Shown one piece after another: positions 10,690 to 22,687 of a stretch of DNA of 64,000 nt. The translations under genes and the position numbers were made by a program. Numbering within the stretch: the first letter of the stretch is position 1; the number at the start of each line of letters is the position of its first letter. Source of the stretch: Sepioteuthis lessoniana (taxonomy: Eukaryota > Mollusca > Cephalopoda > Myopsida > Loliginidae); NCBI GenBank assembly GCA_963585895.1, contig OY757904.1, positions 9,857,599 through 9,921,598 of the forward strand, in the 5' to 3' direction. The notes under the pieces were generated by a model. It did no database searches. It had not been told where the DNA came from and was given only the letters and a program-made list of their open reading frames with translations.

Positions 10690-11135
10690 GAGGGCATCGA
10701 ACCCCGCAATGAAGGAGTTAAATTGATATTTTGCCACACTGACAAATAGTATATGTCAAATCAGAATCTGTCGTTGAATATGAAACAGCTAAAATCTCTG
10801 GGATTTTGACATAAAAACGGATCAATTAACCCTGACCAAATCGCGTGTTGTCATCAACTGGATTTTTCTGTGTCAGCAGACCACGGAATAAAAGTGAAGG
10901 AAAACGAAAAACTGGACAAATATCAGGAACTTGCAAGAGAAGTTCTCAACATAAAGGTGACTGATATCAATCGTAGGTAGAGTCGTCAAGAACAAAGACA
11001 CTCCATGAACTGGAGATTAGTGGAAGAATCGAAAGCATACAAAATTGGCTAGGATACTTAGAAAAGTCCTGGCTACCGGAAGAAACTTATAGTCACTCAG
11101 ACTTCTGTGAAAAACCATTCGATAATGCTGGTGTA
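10690..11135 (+). mobile_element. RLE-LINE subfamily 2, longer 3' end
   Basis: Upstream, at about 10735-10830, it shows remnants of the pre-nuclease block in shifting frames (CHTDK; LWDFDIKTDQL-like). It then gives the same 301 bp as 8411-8711, including ADHGIKVKENEKLDKYQELA. It ends GGTGTAAAAAAACT, like the RLE 3' ends elsewhere. Frameshifts and stops make it non-functional. Confidence 0.75.
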
Positions 11136-11660
11136 AAAAAACTGTCGAGTAATAAAAAGGATTAACAACACACAATATTGTACATATGAAAATGCATACA
11201 CAAATTATAAAGTATGCACATATACACACATACAATCAGGTATATCATCGTTCCTAATATTTATATATTTCTGTTGCTATAAAAGAAAAAAAAGTATATG
11301 TTACACTTGTAGTTGCTCCTGACAACTTGTACCTATTAAAATGTGTCCTCCAGAAATAAGCAAACAAATAACAATAACAGTTGTTTACGTGATCTGTGCG
11401 CTGATGTTGCCACCGGCATCGTGGATTAGCCGATTAGAAAACTGTAACAGCAATCTAATGGCCTTGGGCTGGATTTTTTTTTTTGCTTAGATACAGATGC
11501 CAAACTGTTAATTCAAGAGCTGATTTGTTATTGCTTTTGTGAAGGACGAACAATAAACGAAAAAAAACTTTGGTGCTGTGAAATATCCAGGAAAGAAGTT
11601 TCGAAAGTAATAATGAGCAATTCAAATAATAATAATAATAATAAACAACTGTTATTGTTA
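11136..11660. other. No gene seen
   Basis: AT-rich with a T run at 11476 and an (AAT)n run at about 11626-11644. Confidence 0.5.
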
Positions 11661-11663
11661 TTT

Positions 11664-11934
11664 GGAGGTGCCTGTGGCGTAATGGTTATCTTCGTAGGGA
11701 ATGGACACGTCGAAACAAGTTCAAATCCTGGACGAGACTGATTGCATTTCACATCGCACTAATACCCTTGGGAAAGCTATGAATACAATTATTCTCCCTC
11801 CAGCTATGGGTAAATAGTAGGGCAGGGCAACTAGTCTAGGAGAAGGAAAACTCTGAATTCAAACCTGTTAAACTCCGCTTAAAAAATTGACCTTGTGTCA
11901 TATCCTGCCCGAGCGGAGGGGTTGGGTAAAGAGG
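11664..11934 (+). mobile_element. SINE-B, full length
   Basis: The tRNA-like head is GGTGCCTGTGGCGTAATGG (A box) with AGTTCAAATCCTGGACGAG (B box). The body is GGGAAAGCTATGAATACAA, CAGCTATGGGTAAATAGTAG and AGGAGAAGGAAAACTCTGAA. The tail is CCTGCCCGAGCGGAGGGG followed by TTGG. A trinucleotide array follows directly. Confidence 0.9.
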
Positions 11935-11990
11935 ATAATAATAATAATAATAATAACAACAATTATTATTATTATTATTATTATTATTTA
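11935..11990. repeat. (AAT)n-(ATT)n mirror array
   Basis: A run of AAT units, a short AACAAC break, then a run of ATT units. The halves are complementary and could form a hairpin. It sits directly on the 3' end of SINE-B. Confidence 0.9.
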
Positions 11991-12595
11991 TAGAAATTTG
12001 AAATAGAAATAGAATCGGCAGAGATAGTGAGAGACACGAAGTTTAGGGTTTTTTTGATCGATACTTTTGTATCAAGCAAGAATACTATGAAAGAGTAATA
12101 TGTAAGTATCCTACCCATAATAGCCCTAGTGTCAGTAACTTTTGCTTCTATTCCTGGTCGTATTATCCAACATATAATAAATCAAAATCAAGATAGTCTA
12201 TGAGGATTTAGAATAATCGATTAATATGCTCCTGCAAATCTATGAGGATGAGCCAAAAAGATCATATGATAGCAACATGTGATCCAGACACTGCAACACC
12301 ATTGGAAAAGGTATGTACACGACAGTAACTTTTGCATTTATCCCTGATCACAGTTTCTATCAATTATATAATTAAAACGAAAGTAAACTATTAAAATTCA
12401 GAATAATGAATTAATCTAATACTTAGGTATAAATCTTGAAATATACGAACATTCTAAAAATATTTTGAATTTTACAAAAACACAAATGATAATTGGTTTA
12501 GTTTGAACTGAAGGAAAGAAAGTCTCAACGAAAGGTATGTTTGCTTATTAACTAAAAATGAAGAATCTAATCCAAATTTACCCATTAACTACTAA
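11991..12595. repeat. Dispersed repeat G with internal duplication
   Basis: The second half (12345-12560) matches 3650-4170. Within the block, CAGTAACTTTTGC followed by similar flank occurs at about 12135 and 12325, about 190 bp apart, which suggests an old tandem duplication. No coding signal. Confidence 0.55.
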
Positions 12596-12599
12596 TCAC

Positions 12600-14665
12600 A
12601 TCATCATGATGTCATGCTGAGAGCATGAGTTTCCAAGACTCTTTCTTACCATTCATCTCTATAATCCATCACTCCTGGCCGCATCCAGTGTCTGCAGAGA
12701 ACTGGTTTATGTAAGTTCTCGCTGGCTCTTCCGTTGAAGAACGTCGCTTATGAGTTTGTCCTTACTTCACATGCAGTGCTCCACATATTTTGATCGTCTT
12801 ACTTGGATAGCTTGTGAGATGGGAAGTAGGTGTCTGTTTTGAGGGGTATTGCTTCCAGAATTTGTTCGAGACAGTACGGAGCATTTTTGTGGGGTTCACA
12901 TAAAGGTATTTTGAGGTGAATCAATACAGTATTATGAAGACAGTCACCAAATGAAAAAAAAAATCAATTTTATTTTATCGGATAGATTAGATTAGATTTT
13001 TATTTGATCAATAATTTGTCAATAGCTTTTCACGCCTTTCCAAGGCTTATGTTGATAACAGATGAGATGTTGCTGCCGAAGTATATGAACTGGTCTATTA
13101 TTCTTTGAGGCTTGCCATTTAAAGTGGAGATGGCTCCTTCTTGTTTAAAACTCAAAAACTCTATTTAATTTAAGTTCATGCAGAGTGAAATGCATCCTAC
13201 TGTTTGCTCTCAGCTATGCAGTAGGGATTCTGCTTGGGATGGTGAATTTGTAAAAAGCCCAAACTTCATCTGCGTAATCTATGTCTATCATAAATTCTGC
13301 CGGATAAGGTCTATTTGCCTTTTTTAATGCGAAACCATTTTCTTTTATTAGTTCTATTAACGTTTGAAGTATTTAGTCGAAGTAGTTCAAAAACAAATAT
13401 GGTGCTAACGAATCTCCTGGCAAGAGAAAAGAGAGTTTCAGATGAGCGAACCGTTACTTTTTTTGTAAAGCATCCTGATGGTGACAACAATTTCTTAGGT
13501 AGAATATATACAAGTATTTTTTGCTCCACCCTTCCTCTCTGTATGGAACTGAATACTTTGGAGAAATCTAGGAATAATAATGTTGCCCTGATATTTTTTG
13601 CCCGTATTCATTTGATTATTTGACAGATTGTGAGAATCTGTAACGTTGTGGAGCGATTTCTCTAAAATTATTTTTCTTTAAAATTCGATTTCAGATCAGA
13701 TACGACTGAATAATAAACCTTATCATCTATAGCAGTAAGAGTAATGCTTCGGTAATTCTTTGTGATTTGAAGGTCGTCTTTCTTGAGAATGGTGGGATGC
13801 AGTTTTTGTCAATTTCTTAATGGTGTTTTGTGAATATACAGTGCTGTATAGCCGGGGAATCTTTCGACAAATTTTCTTTTCTTCCATAACTTAGTGGGTA
13901 TTTCGTCGAGCCCATCAGCATTTCTGTTTTTAATTTGTTTCAATATTGCGTCAGTTACTTCCTCCGTAAACTATCCTACTTTGACGTATAATTGACCATT
14001 AATGTTTTTGGATAGGTTTGTCAGTGATTTCATGAGAGATTCCAAGTCAATTCTTGAAATTTTCTTTGTACTTGTGAAGTTTTTCATCTTGGCAGGCAGC
14101 CTTTAGGTCTGCTTTGCATATGCTTTTCCTTCCTCTCACTTCATTTACTGTCTATCATATTCATGATTTTCTATTCTTCCGAATTTCTGAATTTATTGCT
14201 TTGACCTTGACTGTATTTGAACTGTTCTTTTTGCTAGGTGTTAGTTTTCTCAGGAATATCTTCAGTTTTTGCTTATTGGTACTTGTTGGGTTTCTTTTAT
14301 TCAGTAACGTGTTTTTTTCTGGTTATCTAGTTTTTTCCTAACTGCTATTGACTCCGATGGAACTCTTCACTTGGCTCTTGTTTTGGATGTTAGGTACTGC
14401 TGCTGCTGCTTGTATATGTGCGGCAGCAAAGTCTTCTTTTTTGTCATTAGGAGTATGTCTTTTAGATGTCTCCTGAAGAGTATCACACTTATTTCTCAAA
14501 GTTTTCGTAAATTTATTGCTTATATAATTATTACTAAATGAGGACCAGTCATAACGTGTGGCTTTCACAGTCTTTTTCTTATTTCTGCGTTGACTCTGGC
14601 GTATCTTTGCCGAGACAACTCTGTGATCGGAAGATACTTCTTCAAAAGAGGGGGGATACCTGACA
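12600..14665 (-). mobile_element. RTE-like LINE, endonuclease end through RT to 3' end, decayed
   Basis: Read on the minus strand the order is as follows: the end of an APE-type endonuclease near 14640-14580 (EEVSSDHRVVSAKIRQSQ); a linker at 14568-14338 (HTPNDKKEDF); the RT N-terminal region near 13960-13880 (KNRNADGLDEIPTKLWKKRK); an RT segment near 13790-13730 (KNYRSITLTAI); the thumb-side GLPKE-type region near 13600-13480; the active-site box at about 13290-13270 (DYADEVWAF); a TYLGS-like block near 13080; and the C-terminal region down to about 12610, ending near a CATCATGATG tail. The usual YADD is YADE here, so a catalytic Asp is lost. Many stops and frameshifts are present. The endonuclease N-terminus is missing. 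Confidence 0.85.
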
Positions 14666-14984
14666 GTTCAGAAAGCTATTGAAGCGTCTAATTAGCCAGG
14701 TATTTGGAAAATATTTTCACCCAGATATGTGTTCATGAGTATATATATATATATAGAGAGAGATATACCGCAAACAGATGAGAATAAATGATCGTTTAAA
14801 AAGTATTTCACAAATCAAAAAGTGCTCAAATGTTGGTTAGCTGAGCAATATAAAAAAATCGTCAGATTAAACTATTTAATGAATAAACTTTAATCTAACG
14901 ATTGTGTTTTTTATTCTATACAATTCATATGAAACCTATGGTCATTAAAATTATAGTAAGAGGGTGAGATGGCAATTCATTTAA
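14666..14984. other. No gene seen
   Basis: AT-rich, with a (TA)n(GA)n tract at about 14739-14765. Confidence 0.5.
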
Positions 14985-15194
14985 TCTATCTATCTATCTA
15001 TCTATCTATCACATAGCACTAATACCTTTGGAAAAGGTATGAATCCAATTATTCTCCTTCCAGCTATGGGTAAATAGTAGGGCAGACTGATTTCTTCAGC
15101 CTTGGTGAGGCAACTAGTCAAGGAGAAGGAAAACTCAGAATTCAAACCTGTTAAACTCCGCTTGTGTCATATCCTGCCCGAGCGGAGGGGTTGG

Positions 15195-15248
<54 letters not shown>
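14985..15248. repeat. (TATC)n array split by a SINE
   Basis: TATC units at 14985-15010 and 15195-15248 flank a SINE-B fragment. The original array seems to have been one tract of roughly 75-80 bp. Confidence 0.9.
15011..15194 (+). mobile_element. SINE-B, 5'-truncated, in a TATC array
   Basis: It starts within the body (ACATAGCACTAATACC), lacks the promoter head, and runs through CAGCTATGGGTAAATAGTAG to the tail CCTGCCCGAGCGGAGGGG. The target duplication cannot be told from the microsatellite. Confidence 0.85.
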
Positions 15249-15779
15249 GTGTGTGTATTAATACATTTTTGATTTAAAATAATCTATAATGTATCCATTA
15301 AAAACAAGGTACAAAGGAACATTAATCCGGATTTAATAAATGTAGAAATTGTTCGAATGAATTAGAATTTATATTCCTTTGGGTTGTGTCTCTAATAAAT
15401 TTTCAGAATGTACAATTTGACTTCATTGAATTTAGCCAAAGCAAATTTTCATTCTTAGCAAATGGCTATTAAAACGTGGATGTTACTGGTCGGGGAGGTG
15501 CCAGTTGACGTCACACAGCAGAATTAGCAAGAATCGAATACTAATTATCAAAACATTCAGAACTCACTGTTTTTACCGTCAAAAAGTTATTTGGAAAAAA
15601 TTCTACCTTCATCGAATTCATATTTACGTTCTCTTGTTCGTATAAAAATTAAAACAAAAAAAATTTAAAAAAGAATAAATACATTTTTCTTTGTTCATCT
15701 TAACCAAGCATGTATAACTGAAAATCTGCCACCCACGTACGTGCATGCACGTGAGTGTTCACACACGCACGCACGCACT
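15249..15779. other. No gene seen
   Basis: Unique-looking AT-rich DNA without a recognisable coding segment. Confidence 0.5.
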
Positions 15780-16086
<307 letters not shown>

Positions 16087-16087
<1 letters not shown>

Positions 16088-16920
16088 GAGGATCATTAAA
16101 TATGTTTCCAGACTTTTTACGTATGGGCATTTATATTGATAGTACACACACGAAACTCAAGTCCCCTTCGAAGTAATCTCCTCCTGCTGCAATGCACGTT
16201 TTGTATCGTTCCAACAACTTCTGGAAGGCCCCATAGAAGTCCTCTTGTGTGAGCGTGTCAATGTCCTTCGTCACAATGACGTTCATCTCCTCCATTGTCT
16301 CAAAATGACAACCTCTGAGCTTAGGGAATAAGCAAAAGTCACAGGGAGCAAGGTCTGGACTATAGGGAGAGTGAGGAACTGTCTTGAGACCCATCTTGGT
16401 CAAATAGTCTGTGACAAGGATGGCGTTGTGAACTGGTGCGTTGTCCTGGTGGAAATGCTACTGATCCGATTTGAAGACTGCTGGCCTCTTCCGACCGAAC
16501 TCTCTTAAAACCTCAACGTAGTAACCCTAACACTAACCCTAACCCTTTGGCCAATCAACTCTGGTGTATTGACTTCCTTACTCCTCTCACACCTCTCATC
16601 ATCCCTCACAGACTTCCTGCCATTCTTGAATCTCTTATGCAACTAAAAAACTGACGCTCGATTCATGCAAGATGGTCGAAAAGCAGTCTGAAGCATTCCA
16701 TACGTTTCTGCGGCATTTTTTTCAAGTTTAAAACACAATTTTATTGCATATCATTCTTCTAAAGTGTCAGCTGCGACAATCCGGCTTCAGTAGGGTGTAT
16801 TCCAATCGATGGTGTAGCAGTTGATTTGAACCTGAAATCATCAAAATTGGTCTGTCATCTCATAAGACAATTTTAAATGCCTGTACAAAAAAATCTGGAC
16901 ACTTATTGAATGCACCACCT
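16087..16920 (-). mobile_element. Mariner element, internally deleted
   Basis: On the minus strand the transposase reads from an N-terminal helix-turn-helix region (HKRFKNGRKSVRDDERC, about 16650-16595) through NTPELIGQRV. It skips the first catalytic region and resumes with YYVEVLREFGRKRPAVFKSD (about 16525-16465). HQDNAPVHNAILVTDYL carries the second Asp, and HSPYSPDLAPCDFCLFP carries the third, with DD34D-like spacing. The C terminus ends near 16131. Imperfect inverted ends (CGAGGATCATTAAATATG and, inverted, AGGTGGTGCATTCAATAAG, both followed by a TCCAGA block) are flanked by TA. About 830 bp remain of an element that is normally about 1.3 kb. The internal joint carries TTAGGG-like repeats. 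Confidence 0.9.
16522..16550 (-). repeat. TTAGGG-like interstitial repeats
   Basis: The minus strand reads about four TTAGGG/TTAGTG-type hexamers (GGGTTAGGGTTAGTGTTAGG). They sit exactly at the internal deletion joint of the mariner transposase. TTAGGG is the usual metazoan telomere unit. Confidence 0.8.
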
Positions 16921-16947
16921 ATATATATATATATATATATATATATA
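16921..16947. repeat. (TA)n between two transposons
   Basis: A pure TA run separates the mariner end from the Tc1 end. Both elements use TA as target. Confidence 0.9.
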
Positions 16948-18317
16948 CTACCTAACAAAAGTTTAGGGCCACTCTGATGGCAAACTTTGAAAATTAGGAT
17001 TAATAAATTAATTTATTGCGTATAGGAAAACTCTCACATGAAACTCAAGAATATTTTTTATTCATTTATTATAAATTGATTTCCATAAGATCCGGAAAAT
17101 TTGTTTCAACCTGATATCTTTTCTAAACAGTAGAACATACACTTACAAATAGTTTCAGTTTCTCAGCTTTGTAGAAGTTCAAATCAATCTTGATTTAAGT
17201 GTGATTGGAACAGATTGATATTGAAAAAAGAGGCCAAGTTTAAATTCTTTCTATTGAATGGTATTGCGAGCGACAGATTCAAAAACTGGGGTACACTATT
17301 GCCCGCAGCGGCATACGTAAATGAAGACAGAAAAAGATTCGGAAGGCCCAGAATAATTTCTCATGCAGAGTATAGACACTTAATTTTGCTTTGCAAAAAG
17401 GAAAGAAGACTAACAACTCTCTAATTAACTGCTGAATTTAATTCTACATTTGTTATGACCGTTATGAGAAAACTTCTTTCTTTTGGGCTTAAGAGATGTG
17501 GGTGAGTTAAGAAACCTCTTTTGAAAAAAGAAACAATTTAAAAAGTCTGCAATGGGCAAAACAGCGGAGAAATTGAACTTTAGAAGATGGAAAAATGGTA
17601 CTATGGACTGATGAGTCCAAATTTGAACTTTTTTGAAGTAAACGAAGAATGTTTGTCAGAAGAACAACTTCCGAACGAATGAGAGAAAATTGCATTGTGC
17701 TAACTGTTAAGTATGGTGTTGCTGCTTTTTTGGTTTGAGAATGTTTTGGGATTTTCCTTGTGACTTTGGAAAAAGTCATTCAATACAACAGGAGCATAAG
17801 ATTCCATCAAGTTACCGTATTATTGAATAAAATTTTGTTTTGCAACAAGCAAAAAAAAAAAAAAAAGAGCTCAAAATCGTAAAAATGATCAAAAATCAAG
17901 TGAAGATAATGGAATTGTGCAAATCATGAGTTGACCTACTCAGTCTTGAGATCTTTAACCAAGTGAGTTTGTCTGGGATGAAAATCGAGCATAAACATCA
18001 AAGTAAACTAAGAATAAGCAAGAGTTGTTAACTCATTTACCCCTGCTTTGGAATCACTTTCACCTGTATTCTTTAATAATTATTAGAAAGGATACCCAGA
18101 ATTTGCAATAAATGGACATGTTGAATTCTTTGATGAAAAGAAAATATGAATTGGTTTTAGTTGAGATTATACATTCTTATCTTTATTTTAACTTGAATCA
18201 TTGAATAATTGCATTCAAACACAGAAGAAATAAATTTATTTCTTTAAAAATCTTAAACTTGATTCATTTCTTTAAGTTAGAGGAAAAAATCAATCTGCTC
18301 CCAAACTTCTGGTATAA
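16948..18317 (+). mobile_element. Tc1-like element, decayed
   Basis: The transposase is recognisable on the plus strand. It shows a helix-turn-helix end (RFGRPRIISHAEYRHL, about 17340-17390), LLSFGLKRCG (17473-17502), then VLWTDESKFELF (about 17595-17632), which contains the first catalytic Asp. A degraded C-terminal part follows at 17880-18010 (a QSxDLxPxEFVWDE-like segment). A poly-A run at 17850-17865 lies where the second catalytic block is expected. Inverted ends pair imperfectly: TAACAAAAGTTTAGGGCCAC at 16953 against CTGCTCCCAAACTTCTGGTA at 18295. The length of about 1.37 kb suits a slightly deleted Tc1. Multiple stops and frameshifts. Confidence 0.85.
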
Positions 18318-19210
18318 TTCTTGTTAAAAATTACACAATTGTATGAGGATAAACCTAATAAAAGGTCATTCCATATGTGCGCAATGAAGAGAGATAAAAG
18401 TTTCTCTCCTTATATTTCCGTCTATATCCATAAGAAACTTACGGTTATTGAAGAAACTATATAATATGAAATAAATAAAATGAATGCATTTATTTTTTTG
18501 AAGTTTTTACAATTTTGTTTATATCTTATTTTTCAAGATTATAATTATTGAAATATAATTAAATCATTTGTAATCTGATCTCAGCTATGAAATTCGGTAG
18601 AAATTCCCGTTAAAACTCTGACCTGGAAAGATATTAACTATTATCATCTCATCTATGGGTGAAATAAATCTTTTAAAAATGTTCTTATTCGATTGGACCG
18701 AGAGCAAAAAATGTCTTAAGAAATAAATACACAAAAAAATGTAAATGTGTGGTTGAATAAACGCGATTTCCAAATCTTTTGGCATAAGATAACCCCAAAT
18801 GTGTTGACATATCATTAAAATCAATCAATTAATTGATAAATCAATCATAGATGAACACAATTTTAACATAACTTAGTTGAAAACTGTTATCATTTCAGAT
18901 GCATCCTCATTTAACAAGCTTTTGAATAATGACTAATTGCTAGTGCTGAAATTATTAACTAAGAATTATGTCTCAACTGTTCGTCATCTATTGACACATT
19001 GTAAGGATTATTGTTATAATGTTCAAAACAATTTACACCTAATTTCTTCAGAACTTCTAGGATCTGAACTGAGTAGCATTTCTGAAAATATACATCCAAT
19101 ATGCAAGGTACACCCTTTACAATAATTAAATATGAATATTTGAATAATGTGGCCAAAAGAATAGGAGAATAAGAAACCTGAAAGATATTAAGTATCTTAC
19201 ATGATAATGC
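18318..19210. other. No gene seen
   Basis: AT-rich. Open frames of 62-79 codons on both strands have no recognisable domain. Confidence 0.5.
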
Positions 19211-19453
19211 CTATTTCATAAGGGGGTGTCCTCGTGGTGTAATGGTTAAAGCGATGGATTGCAGAATCGTAGTAAGCGAGTTCGTACTCCAGTCGCGCTA
19301 TTACATTCACTTTCGAACAAATATTCTTGGGAAAGGTATGAGCCCCCTTATCCTCCCAACACTACTGTTCTTCTAGGAAGATAGCTTTGGCATTAAATAA
19401 GCTACGAAGGTTGATATGCCATTAAACAAAGAAACCGAAAACTATTTTATAAG
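19211..19453 (+). mobile_element. SINE-A, full length, with target duplication
   Basis: The element occupies about 19223-19441. The A box is in GTCCTCGTGGTGTAATGG and the B box in GAGTTCGTACTCCAGTCG. The body is GGGAAAGGTATGAGCCCCC and the tail TTGATATGCCATTAAAC. CTATTTCATAAG (19211-19222) and CTATTTTATAAG (19442-19453) form a 12-bp target duplication with one mismatch. Confidence 0.9.
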
Positions 19454-19870
19454 AAGATTTTTCAAATTATCTGATATTTTGACCAGTCAAATAAAGTAAA
19501 ATTCCGAGAAAATCTACTACAATTAAAGATTTGTTAAATAGTGGTTATCAAGCGGTTATATGTTCAATTCCGGGGTCGGGATGAATAAAGATGAATCGTG
19601 TACACATATTGAATGAAAGATTCAAGCAACATCTCGAGCACAAATTACAAAGAATTAACTCTTTCGTGAATCCATCTCCCTAAACAGACCATTTATTATA
19701 ATTACTTTTGAAAATGCATCAGTTGAAATGTATAAAAGTAGATGTGAAATACACAATCATGCTGCGTACAGTTAGGATAAAATCCTGGAAGAATCACCAC
19801 ACAAAACATTTGTTTTACGGCCACCTGTCCCCCATCTCAAAAATCATCCAACTAAGATGAACAAGACTGC
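19454..19870. other. No gene seen
   Basis: No coding or RNA signal recognised. Confidence 0.45.
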
Positions 19871-20113
19871 TGGTGACCGTAGTCGAGGGCGTCAAGAACG
19901 CTCCCTTTTCAATAGCTTCGACACTGAGGTGTAGGGGAGGGCACTACTCCTTTCCCTAGATTGCTCCCCTTTACCCTCGATGCGTACCTTATATTGCCGA
20001 TTGTTAAGCAAGGAGGTGTCAAATACCATTTTAAAAATCTTTGGGATGACGCGACCTGGAATTGAACTCAGGTCTCCCGGATAATGGGCAAACACTCTAC
20101 TCACGAGGCCAAT
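19871..20113 (-). mobile_element. SINE-C, antisense
   Basis: On the minus strand it runs from TTGGCCTCGTGAGTAGAGTG through the B box GAGTTCAATTCCAGGTCGCG and the family body (GGTGTCGAAGCTATTGAAAA) to the end at about 19871. Confidence 0.85.
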
Positions 20114-21848
20114 CAGGCGCAGTGGGAATGATTGCTGATAATGTATATAGTTGTAAACATTTCAATTAATCTCTCATTAATGAATGATATATACATAGCA
20201 TTTATTACATTTCTCAAACTATTTATTACATTTATTGAAATCACCATATATTTAGATAATGCCAATATTTTCCTTCGTATTTTAGCTATTATTCTTTTCG
20301 GAATATCTTTTCACTCATTGCATATTTTGCTGGAAGCTTTATCACAAAGCTAATGAAAGCTCTTATGTTGATTATGTTATAAAGTATATTTCTCCGTCTG
20401 TCATCAATTTGAATAAATCAATTATTAGCTGATATTACTGATATAATCTTTACTTTTTTATAAGCCTTATTCTTTAATATATTTACTAATTTATTTAGAT
20501 GTTATTTTTTGCACGAAAAGTAATCATAAAACGTGTTTGACTATAGGAAATAAAGTGCTAAATATTGTCTTAGATAACACGAGTAATGAGATGTCCAAAA
20601 ATATGTATTATTTTCAAGGTTATATCTTTCAATCTTTCTCATTGAAAGTGTCTGTGAAAAGTTTAAGTAAAATGAAACCTATTGAGAGCCTTTAATAATA
20701 GTTAATTTCAGTAAACTTTAACTATACGTTACGAGAAAAATAATCTCAGAATATGAATGTGATTGCTTGTGTGCGGCAAAAACATGAGATAAAAAAGTAA
20801 CATGGTTGGTTTACAACATTTATCAGAAATGAGATTAGCTGCCGTAGTTTTGAAAAGTGTTTCAGGGTGTGTTCAGATTGTTAATATGTGCCTCAAAAGC
20901 GCACCTTAAATGATGTCTGCTAAGCATTGGCAATAACTTGTAGAGAAGTTAATCTGCTCCAAAATGTCTTATGCTTGCATTACAGTGCAATATAAATAAT
21001 GGAAAAACAAGTCCAAACATGCACTGTATAAGAAAAAAAGATTTGCATTAAGAAAAGAGACCTTGCGAATTCAGAAAATATATCATCGTTAATGGACACA
21101 GAAGCTCATGGGTGTTCCTTCATTTCCTTGAAATTTATAGAAATGCGTCGTATAACGATAAAGTTCTTTACAAATGTTTCATGCTGTATACGATATACAG
21201 CAACTTTAACAAATAATTCATCTCAGAAAAATGGTACCATTTCATCATCTGTAAGGTACTGAAGAATCACGATTTTTTAAAAATATTTTTCATGTCCATT
21301 GAAAGATGTCTTATGAGTTGGTAGATATTTAAATATTTTCTTCGAGTTGAAAAATATATGGCGCAATATGTAACAAAAGTCGTGCCCACATTTCCAGGAG
21401 CATGACATATTCTAAACTGCGTTCATAAAAAGAACAACTGTTTCTGGATTTCAAAATAAGATATTACTTTTACTTGGCTATTTACTAACCTTTACTTAAC
21501 TTTTACTTCGGCATCAGGTTGTTCACAAAATCTACCATTTCTAAACAGTCCCCCTGTCACGATAGTATCCACAAAAATTACAAAGATAAATATACGTGAA
21601 ATAACACAAAATTCTTTAACATTAATTGAATTACTTTCGTGTTCATTTTCAATCAGGGAGTTAACATTATTGTCGCTAGTGACCTCTACAGGTTGTTGAG
21701 GACTTAATTGCACAATCTGAAAAGACATATCGAATGGATATTCTGAAATATACGAAATAGCCACAAATTTATCGGAAGGGAATGAACAAAAACTCGGCTC
21801 AATATGCTCTTATTCCCGGAACACTAATCTCTCTGGGAAAAGCGTTGA

Positions 21849-21883
<35 letters not shown>

Positions 21884-22015
21884 TTGCCTTTCTTTCGTTT
21901 TCTTAGATGTTGAAAAATGTCAATCGGATTCCATGATTGTTGACGAAGTGGATAGCGAGTCAGTAATCACTTGGAGATACCCTTTTCTCATACTAACCTC
22001 ATTGTCCATACAATA
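20114..22015. other. Long stretch without a gene
   Basis: Almost 1.9 kb of AT-rich DNA. A minus-strand open frame of 90 codons at 21492-21764 has ordinary-looking composition but no start context, splice evidence or known domain. A (CT)n tract lies at about 21850-21884. Confidence 0.5.
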
Positions 22016-22018
22016 AAG

Positions 22019-22299
22019 ATGCGCTTGCGGTGTAATGGTTATCGAATTAGGAAATGGACATGGCGACCCGAGTTCAAATCCTGGACGAGGTTGCTTCCAT
22101 TTCATATAGCGCTAACACTTTTGGGATATATGAATCTCACTATTCTCCTTTCAGCTAAGGGTAAATTGTATGGCAAACTGGACTCTTTAACCTTGGTATG
22201 GCAACCGATTTAGGAGAAGGAAAACTCTGAATTTAAACCTGTTAAACTCTACTTTAAAAATTGACTTTGTATCGCATCTCGCTCCTACGGCGGGATTGG
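22019..22299 (+). mobile_element. SINE-B, full length, diverged
   Basis: The head is GCGCTTGCGGTGTAATGG with B box GAGTTCAAATCCTGGACGAG. The body is TCAGCTAAGGGTAAATTG and AGGAGAAGGAAAACTCTGAA. The tail TCCTACGGCGGGATTGG is a mutated form of the family end. Confidence 0.85.
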
Positions 22300-22687
22300 T
22301 ATACGTACATATAGCACATGCAAGAATGATTAGTAGGAACTGTAGGACCTACATAAACCTTACTGTGGACGATTTAGTCAATTGGACTGGAGTTTAGGAG
22401 CTAAGTAATAAATATTTATAAGTCATAAATTCCTCGTATTTTAATCTCTTTCAATTTACTTATTCCTCAACATTTTCAGCGAGCAAATTTGTTTTCTTTA
22501 CGAATAAAGTTATTTTCCAGATGTTTTGACTAAATATCTGTTAAATATGATTTATCAGAGGAAAAAAATCATCAGATACCGGAAAAATCTGTCAAGCACC
22601 ATGATTGAAAGTAACGCTTTCCGCTAGTTCACCAAAGTTAAGTAACTATGTACATGTTTAGATGGGTAACCATTTAAAAATAATAGG
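22300..22687. other. No gene seen
   Basis: AT-rich flank of the solo LTR. Confidence 0.45.

Noticed and set aside
16522..16550. Telomere or chromosome end
   Set aside because: Only about four imperfect hexamers inside a transposon. The sequence continues normally on both sides.
19223..19300. tRNA gene
   Set aside because: Box A and B are present, but a family-specific body and tail follow and target duplications flank it, so it is a SINE. The same applies to the other tRNA-like heads.
21492..21764. 90-codon minus-strand open frame with near-normal composition as a host exon
   Set aside because: No recognisable domain, no convincing splice sites or start context. A random open frame of this length is expected in 64 kb.
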